Below the pieces are notes generated by a model. It searched no databases. It saw nothing but the letters and a program-made list of their open reading frames with translations, and was not told the DNA's origin. Shown here piece by piece: positions 16,344 to 25,497 of a stretch of 36,258 nt of DNA. The stretch spans positions 1 to 36,258 of the forward strand of contig JAQWYA010000091.1 in assembly GCA_029254215.1 (NCBI GenBank), given 5' to 3'. The first letter of the stretch is position 1, and each line of letters opens with the position of its first letter. The position numbers and the translations under genes were made by a program. The stretch comes from Pseudorhodobacter sp. GTDB taxonomy: Bacteria; Pseudomonadota; Alphaproteobacteria; Rhodobacterales; Rhodobacteraceae.

Positions 16344-17320
16344 ACCGCTATCTCCAATCGCGCGAGGTGATCCTGAGTGCTGCGATTTTGATGCTCATCC
16401 TGCTGATCTCCCTGCGTTTTCCGGCCTTCATCGCCCCCGCGAACCTTGCCAATGTGTTCAATGACACCTCACCCCTGATGATCCTCGCGATTGGCCAGAT
16501 GATCGTGATCCTGACCAAATGCATCGACCTGTCGGTTGCCGCCACTCTTGCGCTGACGGGGATGGTAGTCTCCCTCCTCAATATCGCAGCCCCCGATTTG
16601 CCGCTGGTCGTCACGATCATGATCGCGCTGTCCCTCGGCGCTGTTCTGGGCATGGTCAACGGCCTTCTGGTCTGGAAGCTCAACATCCCCCCCATCGTCG
16701 TGACGCTTGGCACCATGACGATCTATCGCGGGGTTATCTTCCTGATCTCAAACGGCAAATGGGTTAACGCCCATGAAATGAGCCCGGCCTTCAAAGCCTT
16801 GCCGCGCCATGTGTTTCTGGGCTTTCCCCTGCTGTCATGGTTCGCCCTTGCGGTGATTGTCATCGCGGCAGTGGTGATGACCCGCACCACCCTTGGCCGC
16901 GCGTTCTATGCCGTGGGCGGCAACCCGCATGCCTCCGTCTATACCGGCCTGAACGTCGGGCGCACACAATTCTGGGCCTTCACCATTTCGGGCGCTTTGG
17001 CGGGCCTGACGGGCTATCTGTGGGTGTCGCGCTATGCCGTGGCCTATGTCGATATCGCCGGAGGGTTCGAGCTGGACGTGGTCGCCGCCTGCGTGATCGG
17101 CGGCATCTCGATTGCGGGGGGGATCGGGTCGGTGGGTGGCGCCGTTCTGGGTGCGCTCTTCCTAGGCGTCATCAAGAACGCCCTGCCCGTCATCAACATC
17201 TCCCCCTTCTGGCAATTGGCGATTTCGGGTACGGCCATCATCATCGCCGTGGTTCTGAACTCGCGTGCAAACCGCCCGCCGGGCCGCATCATCCTGAAAC
17301 AATCGGAGCCCGCAGCATGA
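16340..17320 (+). CDS. rhaP: Rhamnose ABC transporter permease 1
   Basis: The 326 aa inner-membrane protein belongs to the RbsC/BPD_transp_2 family. It has about eight to ten hydrophobic helices and signature stretches typical of the family: KCIDLSVAATLALTGM near residue 55, IVVTLGTMTIYRG near 119 and FYAVGGNPHASVYTGLNVG near 187. It forms the membrane channel with RhaQ. It overlaps rhaT and rhaQ by four bases on each side, so the three genes are translationally coupled. Confidence 0.93.
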   Translation: MNRYLQSREVILSAAILMLILLISLRFPAFIAPANLANVFNDTSPLMILAIGQMIVILTKCIDLSVAATLALTGMVVSLLNIAAPDLPLVVTIMIALSLGAVLGMVNGLLVWKLNIPPIVVTLGTMTIYRGVIFLISNGKWVNAHEMSPAFKALPRHVFLGFPLLSWFALAVIVIAAVVMTRTTLGRAFYAVGGNPHASVYTGLNVGRTQFWAFTISGALAGLTGYLWVSRYAVAYVDIAGGFELDVVAACVIGGISIAGGIGSVGGAVLGALFLGVIKNALPVINISPFWQLAISGTAIIIAVVLNSRANRPPGRIILKQSEPAA

Positions 17321-18300
17321 GCCCGACCGATCGCTTTATCCCCGACCGTCTGCAAAGCCCGCTGACACGGCGCGTAAAATCCTGGGAGACATTGTTGCTG
17401 GCGGTCGCAGTGGCGATCTTCACCTTCAACGCCTTCGCCTCGCCCTATTTCCTGAACGCCTGGAACCTGTCGGACGCCACGTTCAACTTCACCGAAAAGG
17501 CGATGATCGCCTTTGCCATGGCGCTGCTGATCATCGCGGGTGAGATTGATCTGTCGGTCGCCTCGATCGTGGCCCTCGCCTCAACCGCCATGGGCGCGGC
17601 GGCGCAAATCGGGGCCTCACCCGCCGTTCTGGTCGTGATCGGCCTGACCGTCGGGCTGATTTGCGGGGCGTTCAACGGCTTGCTTGTCACCGTCATGGGC
17701 CTGCCCTCGATCGTTGTCACCATCGGCACGATGAGCCTGTTTCGAGGCATCAGCTACATCGTCCTCGGCGATACGGCCTATGGCGGCTATCCCGCCGGGT
17801 TCAAATTCTTCGGCCAGGGCTATGTCTGGTGGGTGATCTCATTTGAACTGGTGGCTTTTGCCGTCCTCGCCCTAGCCTTCGGAGTCCTGCTCCACCTGAC
17901 GAATTTCGGCCGCGCGGTCTATGCCATAGGCAACAATCCCGTCGCCTCGCTGTTTTCCGGCCTCCGCGTGGGTCGCGTCAAATTCATCCTGTTTCTGCTC
18001 ACGGGGCTGATGGCGGGCGTGGCCTCCGTCTGCCTGACCTCGCGGCTCGGCTCGACCCGCCCCTCCATCGGCTTCGGGATGGAACTGGAGGTGGTCACAA
18101 TGGTGGTCCTTGGCGGCGTCAACATTCTGGGCGGTTCAGGCACCATCCCCGGCGTTGTCATCGCGGCCTTCATCATGGGGCTTGTCACCTTTGGGCTTGG
18201 CCTGTTGAATGTGCCGGGGATCGTCATGTCCATCGTGATCGGCGCGCTGTTGATCGGCGTCATCGCCCTGCCCCGCCTTTGGGCAATGTGGAGAGGATGA
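17317..18300 (+). CDS. rhaQ: Rhamnose ABC transporter permease 2
   Basis: The start at 17317 ([11 protein letters not shown]) overlaps the rhaP stop as ATGA; the frame itself stays open far upstream but that part overlaps rhaP. The 327 aa product is a second RbsC-type permease with family landmarks [16 protein letters not shown] near residue 74, [15 protein letters not shown] near 129 and [18 protein letters not shown] near 202. It pairs with RhaP in the rhamnose importer. The two-permease arrangement is the one known from rhizobial rha operons. Confidence 0.93.
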   Translation: MSPTDRFIPDRLQSPLTRRVKSWETLLLAVAVAIFTFNAFASPYFLNAWNLSDATFNFTEKAMIAFAMALLIIAGEIDLSVASIVALASTAMGAAAQIGASPAVLVVIGLTVGLICGAFNGLLVTVMGLPSIVVTIGTMSLFRGISYIVLGDTAYGGYPAGFKFFGQGYVWWVISFELVAFAVLALAFGVLLHLTNFGRAVYAIGNNPVASLFSGLRVGRVKFILFLLTGLMAGVASVCLTSRLGSTRPSIGFGMELEVVTMVVLGGVNILGGSGTIPGVVIAAFIMGLVTFGLGLLNVPGIVMSIVIGALLIGVIALPRLWAMWRG

Positions 18301-18614
18301 TGGAAAAATACGCCTTCAAGATGCAGCTTCATCCCGGCCAGAAGGCCGAATACATCCGCCGCCATGATGACATCTGGCCAGAGCTGTCAGCCCTCCTTAG
18401 GGACGCGGGCATCCGCGATTATTCGATCCATCTGGATGAAGAAACCGATACCCTCTTCGGTGTGCTCTGGCGCAGTGACGGGCATTCGATGGCCGATCTG
18501 CCCCGCCATCCCGTCATGCAGAAATGGTGGGCCTATATGGCCGACATCATGGTAACCCACCCAACGAACGAGCCTGTGGCGGTCGCTTTGACCCCTGTGT
18601 TCCATATGCCATGA
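18300..18614 (+). CDS. rhaU: L-rhamnose mutarotase
   Basis: The 104 aa product matches E. coli RhaM in length and pattern: [24 protein letters not shown] at the start, a [18 protein letters not shown] strand, and [11 protein letters not shown] near residue 75. It interconverts alpha and beta L-rhamnose in the cytoplasm, supplying the anomer used by the isomerase. GGAG at 18290-18293 gives a 6-base spacing to ATG at 18300, favouring it over the ATG at 18297. It overlaps both the rhaQ stop and the rhaK start. Rhizobia call it rhaU, enterics rhaM. Confidence 0.93.
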   Translation: MEKYAFKMQLHPGQKAEYIRRHDDIWPELSALLRDAGIRDYSIHLDEETDTLFGVLWRSDGHSMADLPRHPVMQKWWAYMADIMVTHPTNEPVAVALTPVFHMP

Positions 18615-19966
18615 TGCGCCGGGTTGCTGTCATAGATGTGGGCAAAACCAATGCCAAACTGGCTTTGGTGGACCTCGCCGACATGTCCGAACTGGCCCTG
18701 CGCACGCGGTCAAACACAGTGCTGCGCTCTGCTCCCTTTCCGCATTATGACCTTGCCGGGCATTGGCAGTTTTTCTGCGATGGGCTGCGCGATTTCCACC
18801 GCGAATTTGGCGTCGATGGCGTGTCGATCACCACCCATGGCGCCGCCGCCACCCTGATCGGTCACGATGGCCAAGCCTTGCCGATGCTCGATTATGAACA
18901 TACCGGGCCAGAAGAAACTGCCGCCGCCTATGACGCCCTGCGCCCCCCGTTTTCCGAAACCGGATCGCCGCGTCTGGCCATGGGCCTGAACCTTGGCGCG
19001 CAGCTTCATTGGCAGTTTGCAACCGACCCTGACCTGAAAGCGCGGGTCAAACATATCGTCACCTATCCCCAATATTGGGGGTATCTGCTGACCGGAAACC
19101 TCGCCTGCGACATCTCAAGTCTGGGCTGTCACACGGACCTGTGGCGACCCGAGGACGGGACCTATTCCAGCCTGACCGCGCGTTTGGGCATCGCCGATCT
19201 GATCGCGCCTGCGCGCAAGCCAAACAGCCAACTTGGCGGCATCTCGGCGCAGGCGGCGGATCAAACCGGCTTGCCTCAGGGCCTGCCGGTGGCCGTCGGA
19301 ATTCACGATTCCAACGCCTCGCTCTTTCCGCATCTTCTTGCCCGCGAGGGCGCGTTTTCGGTCGTCTCTACAGGCACTTGGGTCATCATCATGGCCATGC
19401 GCGGCGACGCCCCTCGGCTTGATCCGACGCGCGACACCCTCATCAACGTGAACGGCTTGGGCGAGCCTGTCCCCTCCGCCCGCTTCATGGGGGGGCGTGA
19501 ATTTGACCTGATCCACCAAAACGCGCAAATCACGGCGACTGAGGCTGACAGGCAAGCCGTGCTGGGCCAATCCATCATGCTCCTACCGGCAGTCGAGCCG
19601 AATTCCGGCCCCTTCGCGGGCCGAAAAATGCACTGGACAGCGCCCCCGGAAACAGAGGGCCAGCGGCTCGTCGCCCTGTCCTACTACCTCGCGCTGATGA
19701 CCCATACCGGTTTGCAGATGATCGGGGCGAAAGGCCCCTGCGTGGTGGAAGGCCCTTTCGCCCGCAACCCCGATTACCTCAGCATGCTCGCCAGCCTGTG
19801 CGACGACGGGGTAGAGGCGACACCCTCTGCCACCGGCACTAGCGCGGGGGCCGCCCTGTTGTTTGCGCAAAGCCCCTCGGTCCTGGCCCCTGGGGTCCGA
19901 CCGGGCCGCGAGGCCCGGCAAGCCGCCTATGGCCAGCGTTGGAGCGTAATCGTCAACGCCGGATAG
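18611..19966 (+). CDS. rhaK: Rhamnulokinase, FGGY family (rhizobial RhaK type)
   Basis: ATG at 18611 overlaps the rhaU stop (ATGA); the next codon, ATG at 18614, is an alternative. The roughly 451 aa protein opens with the FGGY phosphate motif [12 protein letters not shown]. Further motifs are [15 protein letters not shown] near residue 80, [14 protein letters not shown] near 236, [13 protein letters not shown] near 253, and the C-terminal Gly-rich [11 protein letters not shown] near 413 that closes the ATP site. It phosphorylates L-rhamnulose at C1 for RhaD. In rhizobia RhaK is also needed for transport activity, so a second role with RhaSTPQ is possible here. It is the last gene of the rightward rha operon. 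Confidence 0.92.
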   Translation: MMRRVAVIDVGKTNAKLALVDLADMSELALRTRSNTVLRSAPFPHYDLAGHWQFFCDGLRDFHREFGVDGVSITTHGAAATLIGHDGQALPMLDYEHTGPEETAAAYDALRPPFSETGSPRLAMGLNLGAQLHWQFATDPDLKARVKHIVTYPQYWGYLLTGNLACDISSLGCHTDLWRPEDGTYSSLTARLGIADLIAPARKPNSQLGGISAQAADQTGLPQGLPVAVGIHDSNASLFPHLLAREGAFSVVSTGTWVIIMAMRGDAPRLDPTRDTLINVNGLGEPVPSARFMGGREFDLIHQNAQITATEADRQAVLGQSIMLLPAVEPNSGPFAGRKMHWTAPPETEGQRLVALSYYLALMTHTGLQMIGAKGPCVVEGPFARNPDYLSMLASLCDDGVEATPSATGTSAGAALLFAQSPSVLAPGVRPGREARQAAYGQRWSVIVNAG

Positions 19967-20380
19967 GCCTCTCGGTGGCAGCCACTGCCGCGTGTCCCTC
20001 CAACCAACTCAAAGGACAAAGACAGGCTGACCACCAAGATCAAAGGCGTGATCACGCTGATGGGGCAATTCCTGAAACAGGTCGAAGTCGGGAAGAAGGG
20101 CTTTCCAACGCAGTTCCCACAATCGTCGGGCGACTTCAGCTTCCCGTCCAAGCAACCCGAGGCGATCAAACGGAATGAACCCGCCGGCTAAAGCGTTGGT
20201 TTGCCACCCCCGAAAACGGGCAGCCCCTCGCCATTCCGGGGCTGTACGGAGGCTGTACAGGGGCTGTACGCAAACCAGACGCTCTTTTTCCGGCCTCCGC
20301 CGCGCGCTTTCAAAAGCAGCGCTGTCCTTTTTGCGCCGGGGCGCTATCGTCGCCACAGCACAAGACTGGCAGGAGACCCC
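19967..20380 (+). other. Spacer with an unexplained coding-like frame (19967-20191) and direct repeats
   Basis: Directly after the rhaK TAG, the same frame stays open to TAA at 20189-20191. It reads a plausible protein-like segment (TTKIKGVITLMGQFLKQ, then VGKKGFPTQFPQSSGDFSFP) with strong GC3. It has an internal ATG but no ribosome site. The opposite strand also reads sensibly here. It could be a gene remnant or a dispersed repeat; I do not recognise it. Bases 20192-20380 hold the MATE promoter region and three GGCTGTAC repeats. Confidence 0.35.
20240..20269 (+). repeat. Three GGCTGTAC direct repeats at 11-base spacing
   Basis: GGCTGTAC occurs at 20240-20247, 20251-20258 and 20262-20269, each 11 bases from the last, about one helical turn. 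They lie 112-141 bases upstream of the MATE gene. The phased spacing suggests a protein-binding site. Confidence 0.6.
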
Positions 20381-21752
20381 ATGGCCCGACGTGATCTGAC
20401 GACCGGTTCCATCCCCGGTCATTTCCGGGCGATGGCCGTGCCAACCGCCATCGGCATGGTGTTCACAACCCTTTATAATGTCGTCGATGTTTACTACGCG
20501 GGCATGCTGTCGACCGAGGCGCAGGCGGGGCTTGCCATCTCCTTTCAGGTGTTTTTCGTGCTGATCGCCGTGGGCTTCGGCCTGTCGTCGGCGCTGGGGG
20601 CTTTGGTGGGCAACGCGCTGGGGGCGAAATCGGGGGATGAAACCCTGATCGCCAGCCAAGGCATTGGTTTTGCAGTGATTGTTTCTGTGCTTGGCATGGT
20701 TCTGGGCCTTTTATTCGCCCCCGCCCTGATCGCGCTGATCTCCGAGCCGGGGGCCTACCGGGATGCCGCGAACCGCTATCTTGGCCTTCTGATTTTCGCC
20801 GCCCCCGCCTTCCTCATCGCCTATGCCGCCAATGGGATCCTGACCGCGCAGGGCGATACGAAATCCATGCAATACGCGAATATTACAGCGTTTTTCGCCA
20901 ATCTCGTGCTGAACCCGCTGTTCATTTTCGGGCTTGGCGGATGGGAGGGGATCGGCTTCAACGGCATCGCGCTGTCGACGCTGGTCAGTCAGGCAGGGGT
21001 GATGGTGTTCATCCTCTGGCGGGTCTTTGCCTCTGAGGTGATGCAAGGCGCGCGGCGTTTCCGCCCCGAGTGGAGCCTTTATCGCCAGATCGCCGCCCAA
21101 GCCATCCCGGCCAGTTTCGCCATGATCGTGATGATGGTCGCGGGCTTTGTCATTCAGTTTTTTCTCAAGGATTTCGGGGGGGGAAGCCGTTGCCGCCTAC
21201 GGTGTCGCCCTGCGGATCGAACAGTTGCTGCTGCTGCCTGCCTTCGGGCTGACGGGGGCGCTGCTGCCCATCGTGTCGCAAAATTTCGGCGCGAAGGATT
21301 TTGACCGTGTCCGCGAGGCTGTCCGCTTTTGTTTCACCGCAGGCGTTGGGCTGATGCTGGTGGCGTCGGTGATCCTGTGGTTCGCCGCAGGCCCCGCAAT
21401 GGCCGTTTTCACCGAAGATGCCCGCGTGATCGAAATTGGCAAAAGCTACCTGCATGTGGATGGGTTCATCCTGCCGATCTATGTGATGCTTTTCGCCATA
21501 AACTCGGTATTTCAAGCGTTTAAACGGCCGATTTACACGCTTTGGATCGGGATTTACCGTCAGGGTATCGGGGTTGCTCTTTTTGGCTGGATCTATGTGA
21601 CGATGTTCGATTTGGGCTATTTCGGGGTCTGGATTGGCATCGCCACAGCGGTCACAACGGGCTTTCTGCTGTCGCTGGTTCTGCTGGAACGCCTCGCTGG
21701 CCCGCTGATCGGCGGCTTGTTTTTGCGCCGCCCTGCCCCCGTGGCGGGATAG
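20381..21752 (+). pseudogene. MATE-family efflux transporter with a frameshift in a G8 tract
   Basis: ATG at 20381 follows AGGAGA at 20371-20376. The first part reads a NorM-like MATE start (HFRAMAVPTAIGMVFTTLYN, VVDVYYAGML) and several helices, up to FVIQFFLKDFGG. At the G run 21176-21183 the family sequence moves to another frame, which continues GEAVAAYGVALRIEQLLLLPAFG to the stop at 21752. Removing one G (8 to 7) gives one 456 aa protein, the normal MATE length with 12 helices. MATE proteins export cationic drugs or metabolites using Na+ or H+. As written, the product would lose the second half. Sequencing error, recent mutation and slippage-based phase variation are all possible. Confidence 0.82.
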
Positions 21753-21826
21753 GCTGGCGCGATAGCCCCCCCTTGAAGCTGCCCGCGCCCCACGCCAAAC
21801 TGCCCCAAAGAAAAGGAGAGATCTGC

Positions 21827-22618
21827 ATGTCGTCCAAGATCACCGCCAATGGCATTTCCATCAACTACCGCTTTGACGGCCCCGAGGACGGGCCTGTGGT
21901 GATGTTGTCCAACAGTTTGCTCAGCAATCTGACGATGTGGGATGATCAGATCGCGCCGCTGACCGCCGCGGGGTTCCGCGTTCTGCGCTACGATCAGCGC
22001 GGCCATGGCCTGACGGATGCGCCCGAAGGCCCCTATTCGATCCGGATGTTCGCCGAGGATGTGGCAGGCTTGCTGGACGCTTTGGGCCTTGCAAAGGTGC
22101 ATTTCGTGGGCCTGTCCATGGGCGGCTTCGTGGCGCAGTTGATGGCCATCCATCACCCTGAAAAGATTGCCTCTTTGACCCTTTGCGACACGGCATGTTT
22201 GATGCCCCCGGTCAGCCTTTGGGCGGACCGGATCGCAACGGCGCAGGCGGGCGGCGTCGCCGCTTTGGCCGATGGCACTTTGCAGCGCTGGTTCACCGCC
22301 CCGTTCCACACATCCCAACCGGCCGAGATTGCCCGTGTCCGCGCGATGATCGAAGGCTCGAACGTGCAAGGCTATGTGGGCTGCGCCGGGGCGATCCGAG
22401 ACATGGATCAATGCGCGCTGCTGGGCCAGATCAAGAAGCCCACCCGCGTCATCGTGGGGGAACATGACCCGGCCTGCCCCGTCAGCGCCGCTGAAATGCT
22501 GCATCAGGGGATCGCGGGGTCCGACCTTGTGATCCTGCGCGATGCCGCCCATTTGCCGAATATCGAGCAGAAAGAGGCGTTCAACGCCGCCCTTCTGGGC
22601 TTCTTGACACAGCAATAA
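21827..22618 (+). CDS. Alpha/beta hydrolase, 3-oxoadipate enol-lactonase (PcaD)-like
   Basis: AAAAGGAGAG at 21811-21820 fixes the start at 21827. The 263 aa protein shows the full catalytic set: nucleophile elbow GLSMGG with Ser near residue 96, acid in VGEHDPACPV near 213 and His in DAAHLPNIEQ near 241. An RYDQRGHGLTDAP motif lies near 48 and an IRDMDQ segment near 190. This pattern is typical of PcaD, which hydrolyses beta-ketoadipate enol-lactone in protocatechuate degradation. No other pca gene is nearby, so the actual substrate may differ and I leave the symbol blank. It is 74 bases after the MATE gene and may share its transcript. Confidence 0.8.
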   Translation: MSSKITANGISINYRFDGPEDGPVVMLSNSLLSNLTMWDDQIAPLTAAGFRVLRYDQRGHGLTDAPEGPYSIRMFAEDVAGLLDALGLAKVHFVGLSMGGFVAQLMAIHHPEKIASLTLCDTACLMPPVSLWADRIATAQAGGVAALADGTLQRWFTAPFHTSQPAEIARVRAMIEGSNVQGYVGCAGAIRDMDQCALLGQIKKPTRVIVGEHDPACPVSAAEMLHQGIAGSDLVILRDAAHLPNIEQKEAFNAALLGFLTQQ

Positions 22619-22640
22619 GCCGCCGTTCAAAAATCCGTGC

Positions 22641-22663
22641 GGGCGGCATTCCCCTTGCCGCCC
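22641..22663 (+). terminator. Hairpin after the enol-lactonase-like gene
   Basis: GGGCGGC (22641-22647) and GCCGCCC (22657-22663) make a perfect 7-bp stem with a 9-base loop, 22 bases after the stop. No T-run follows, so it may be a weak terminator or an mRNA end stabiliser. Confidence 0.35.
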
Positions 22664-22724
22664 TTGCAGCACCCCGCCCTTTCAGGCATGAGCACAGCGA
22701 ACACCCCTCGGGAGAGCGACCGCC

Positions 22725-22901
22725 ATGGATTACAGCAAATCGGGCATGGCCCAAAAGGGCAAAAACGCGCCCCGTCATCAGGAACATAACGCCAAAGGCT
22801 CCGCCCGGAACCCGTTTGGCGATCAGCCCCAGAAAGCCGCGCTGCTGGCCCGCATGAAAGCCGCCGCTGCCGCCAAGAAGGCTGATCCGAAGCCGGAGTG
22901 A
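22725..22901 (+). CDS. Small basic protein of 58 residues, conserved-looking, unknown function
   Basis: GGAGAG at 22711-22716 precedes ATG at 22725. The product starts MDYSKSGMAQKGKNAPRHQE, continues HNAKGSARNPFGDQ and ends in an Ala/Lys-rich helix (KAALLARMKAAAAAKKADP). It is strongly basic and probably largely disordered with a C-terminal helix. I recall similar short hypothetical proteins in Rhodobacteraceae but no function. It ends 7 bases from the convergent SbcC-like gene. The good ribosome site and composition make it likely real. Confidence 0.75.
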   Translation: MDYSKSGMAQKGKNAPRHQEHNAKGSARNPFGDQPQKAALLARMKAAAAAKKADPKPE

Positions 22902-22908
22902 GGGCCCC

Positions 22909-25497
22909 TCAGCGCGGACGCAACACCAGCTTATGCCCGCCGAGGTCGCGAAAAGCGCGCTGGCGACAGCTGAGCACAAGGATCTGCAAATCTCCGGCCT
23001 GCCGGTGCAGGGCGTCGAACATCCTCTCGATCCGCGTGTCATCCGAGAAGATCAGCGCGTCATCCAGAATAACGGGCGCCGGGCGTCCGGCATGGGCCAG
23101 CATCCGCGCAAAGGCAAGGCGCACCAGCAAGGCGATCTGCTCCTGCGTGCCACCTGACAGAATGTCCAAAGCCTCAGATTGCCCATCGCGCACCAGATGC
23201 GAAGGCAGAAGCGTCTGGTCTTCCCACTCAAGCTCCGCATCCGGCCAAAGCAGATGCAAAAGAGGCCGTAACTCTTTGGCGACAGGGGCGAAATAGCGGT
23301 CTCGAGCCTCGGCCCGTGCCTGTTCCAACGCATCCAGAAGGCGGCGCAGGACCTGCACTTCAAACTGGATATGCGCCAGCGTCCGGGCGGCGGCGGTTTG
23401 CGTCTCTGTCGCTTCGGCCAGCGCCTCTTCGACCCCGCTTTCGGCGGCAAGGCTGATTTGCGTTTCCAGCTTTGCCAGATCTTCGCGCAGGGAGACCCTT
23501 TCTGTTTCCGTCTTTTCGGCAACGGATCGCAGCCTGTCACGCGTGGTTTTCGCGCCGATCAGGTCAGGGGCAGCGGCGGATTTGTCACGCAACAGCGCCT
23601 CCTCGGCCTCCAATGTCAGGACCGCGCGGCGCAGCTGATCCGCCAAACCCTCCGGCGCTTCGGGGGGCAGCGCGGCAAGGCGCGCATCGGCACGCCGCTT
23701 GCGATCCGCTGCGGCCGCTTGCGCGGCCAGATCCCCGGAAAGACGGCTTTCAGCCTGCGCAAGGGTCGCGGCAGCGCGGACATCGGCCTCTTGCGCAGAC
23801 AGGGCCGCATCGCTTGCCGCCACAAGCGCGTTTTCGGCGGCATCGGCGTCGGGAAGGGTTTCGTCGCTGGTCAGGGCGGGAATCGCGGCAAGATCGGCGT
23901 GCAAAGGCTCAAGCCCTTTGGGCGCAAGCGTTTCAAGCCGCGTTGCCGCTTCCTCGGCCCGGCGCAGCGCCGCTGCGTGCTGTTCGGCGGCCCGCTGCGC
24001 GGCATCAAGAGAGGGCAGGTTTCGGGCCGCCAAGGCTTCGTGAAAAGCCTGTTCCGCCCGTGCCACTTGGGCCTTTTGCGCCTCGCCTCCGGCCACGCGC
24101 AGGTGCAACTCTCCGATACCGGGAAGGGCAAACACCCCGCCTTCGGGCAGGGCCAGCGGCGCCTCAACCGGCGCACCGTTCAGCGTCACCCGCCCTGTTT
24201 GCCCAGCCTCATAGGAAACGCTGACCTGCGGGGCTGCCGCATCGCGCACGGCCCGCGCCTGCTGCATCTCGGAAGCAAGCCGTTCAAGCTGCCGCAGCGC
24301 TTTTTCATCAAGCCCGCCAACCGTTTGCGCCCGCGCCTCCTCGGCGGCAGAGCGGGCGATTTCCGCAAGGCGAAGACGCTCTGCCAGTTCGGCGCGGCGG
24401 GCCTGACCTTGGCGCGCTGCCGCATGGTCGCGCACCTTGCGGCAAAGGGCTGCGGCCTCTTTGCTGGCGGTCTGCGCCGAGGCCGAAATCCGGGCCGAAT
24501 GCTGCCGGGCAAGCTCTGCTTCGGTCACGGCATCGCGAGAGACCGTGCAGCGCGCGGCAATCTGCGCCAGTGCGGCAGAGGCTTCGGCGACTTCGGCCTC
24601 TACCTCCCGGCGTTCGGTCTGGCGCGCGGTGAGACTGGTCACGGAAAGCCGCGCGATATCAACTTTTTGGGCCTGCGAGGCCAAGGCATCTGCATGGGTT
24701 TTGGCGGTTTCAAAGGCCTTTTCGGCAGCCTCCAGTCGGTCCTTGCGCAGGGCGATTGCCTGCGGGTCCTCGATCTCGGCCAGTTCCGCGCGGCGGCGTT
24801 TGCGCAGGGCCAGCGCGTCATGCAGGTCCTCCACCGCCTTTTGCAGGGCGTCGCGGCGGGCCGTCACCTCGGCCAGCCGCTCTTCGGCGGCGTTCCACGG
24901 GCCATCCTTGCGCGGCCGGCCCGTGGCCGTGGCATAGTCCAGTAATTCCTTGCGGCACAGGGTCAGGGCGGCATCCATCCGCCGCCCGCCCGTCAACTGC
25001 TCAACCTCCCCCGTGACCGAGGAGAGCAGATCACGCCGCGCGTTCAGCGTGGCCTCCCGCTCTTTCTGTGTGCCCTCCGAAAGGCCCAGCAGGCCCTGCC
25101 GCACCCAGATCAGCCCCGAAGGGCCAGCCTCCCCGCCCGTGACAAGCGCCGAGATCCAGTCTTCGGCGGCCCCGCCTTGGGCGATCAGGCGATCACCGCG
25201 ATGCACCTGCGCCTGCGCCTTGCCCAGCCAGCGTTTGGACAGGGTGAAGACGCCATCGGCGGTTTCGACCACGGCGCTGACTTCGGGCGCGCCGCCGCTA
25301 TAGGGCCGCAGGGATTTCACCTCTTTGGAGGCAGAGCCATGCGGCGCGAAAAACAGCGCCTGAATGGCGTCGAACAGCGTGGATTTGCCCTGTTCATTGG
25401 CATCGGACAGCACGTTCAGCCCATCGGCAATCGGCCCCACCTCGACCGTTCCGGCAAAGCGGCGCACATTGCAAAGCGTGACCGAGCGCAGCTTCAT
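22909..25497 (-). CDS. SbcC/Rad50-like AAA ATPase (YhaN type), without zinc hook
   Basis: The 862 aa protein has the ABC-ATPase head split to both ends. The N-terminus carries Walker A SDANEQGKST (residues 31-40, with Ser in place of the usual first Gly). The C-terminus carries signature LSGGTQEQIALL (about 780) and Walker B VILDDALIFSD (about 809). Between them lie two long Ala/Glu/Arg-rich coiled-coil stretches (about 200-420 and 475-740). No CxxC zinc hook is present; a beta-rich segment at about 424-472 (TGRVTLNGAPVEAPL, GIGELHLRV) sits where the hook would be. The start overlaps the stop of the nuclease gene as ATGA. Together they probably form a DNA-end-processing complex like SbcCD, here of the less-studied YhaNO type. 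Confidence 0.87.
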   Translation of the reverse strand: MKLRSVTLCNVRRFAGTVEVGPIADGLNVLSDANEQGKSTLFDAIQALFFAPHGSASKEVKSLRPYSGGAPEVSAVVETADGVFTLSKRWLGKAQAQVHRGDRLIAQGGAAEDWISALVTGGEAGPSGLIWVRQGLLGLSEGTQKEREATLNARRDLLSSVTGEVEQLTGGRRMDAALTLCRKELLDYATATGRPRKDGPWNAAEERLAEVTARRDALQKAVEDLHDALALRKRRRAELAEIEDPQAIALRKDRLEAAEKAFETAKTHADALASQAQKVDIARLSVTSLTARQTERREVEAEVAEASAALAQIAARCTVSRDAVTEAELARQHSARISASAQTASKEAAALCRKVRDHAAARQGQARRAELAERLRLAEIARSAAEEARAQTVGGLDEKALRQLERLASEMQQARAVRDAAAPQVSVSYEAGQTGRVTLNGAPVEAPLALPEGGVFALPGIGELHLRVAGGEAQKAQVARAEQAFHEALAARNLPSLDAAQRAAEQHAAALRRAEEAATRLETLAPKGLEPLHADLAAIPALTSDETLPDADAAENALVAASDAALSAQEADVRAAATLAQAESRLSGDLAAQAAAADRKRRADARLAALPPEAPEGLADQLRRAVLTLEAEEALLRDKSAAAPDLIGAKTTRDRLRSVAEKTETERVSLREDLAKLETQISLAAESGVEEALAEATETQTAAARTLAHIQFEVQVLRRLLDALEQARAEARDRYFAPVAKELRPLLHLLWPDAELEWEDQTLLPSHLVRDGQSEALDILSGGTQEQIALLVRLAFARMLAHAGRPAPVILDDALIFSDDTRIERMFDALHRQAGDLQILVLSCRQRAFRDLGGHKLVLRPR

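Noticed and set aside
20240-20269. GGCTGTAC repeats as plasmid iterons or a CRISPR fragment
   Set aside because: Only three 8-base units, no replication gene and no spacers of CRISPR length; a regulator site is simpler.
23371-24945. Plus-strand open frame (524 codons) opposite the SbcC-like gene
   Set aside because: It is the antisense shadow of an Ala/Glu-rich coiled coil, with no plausible protein features.
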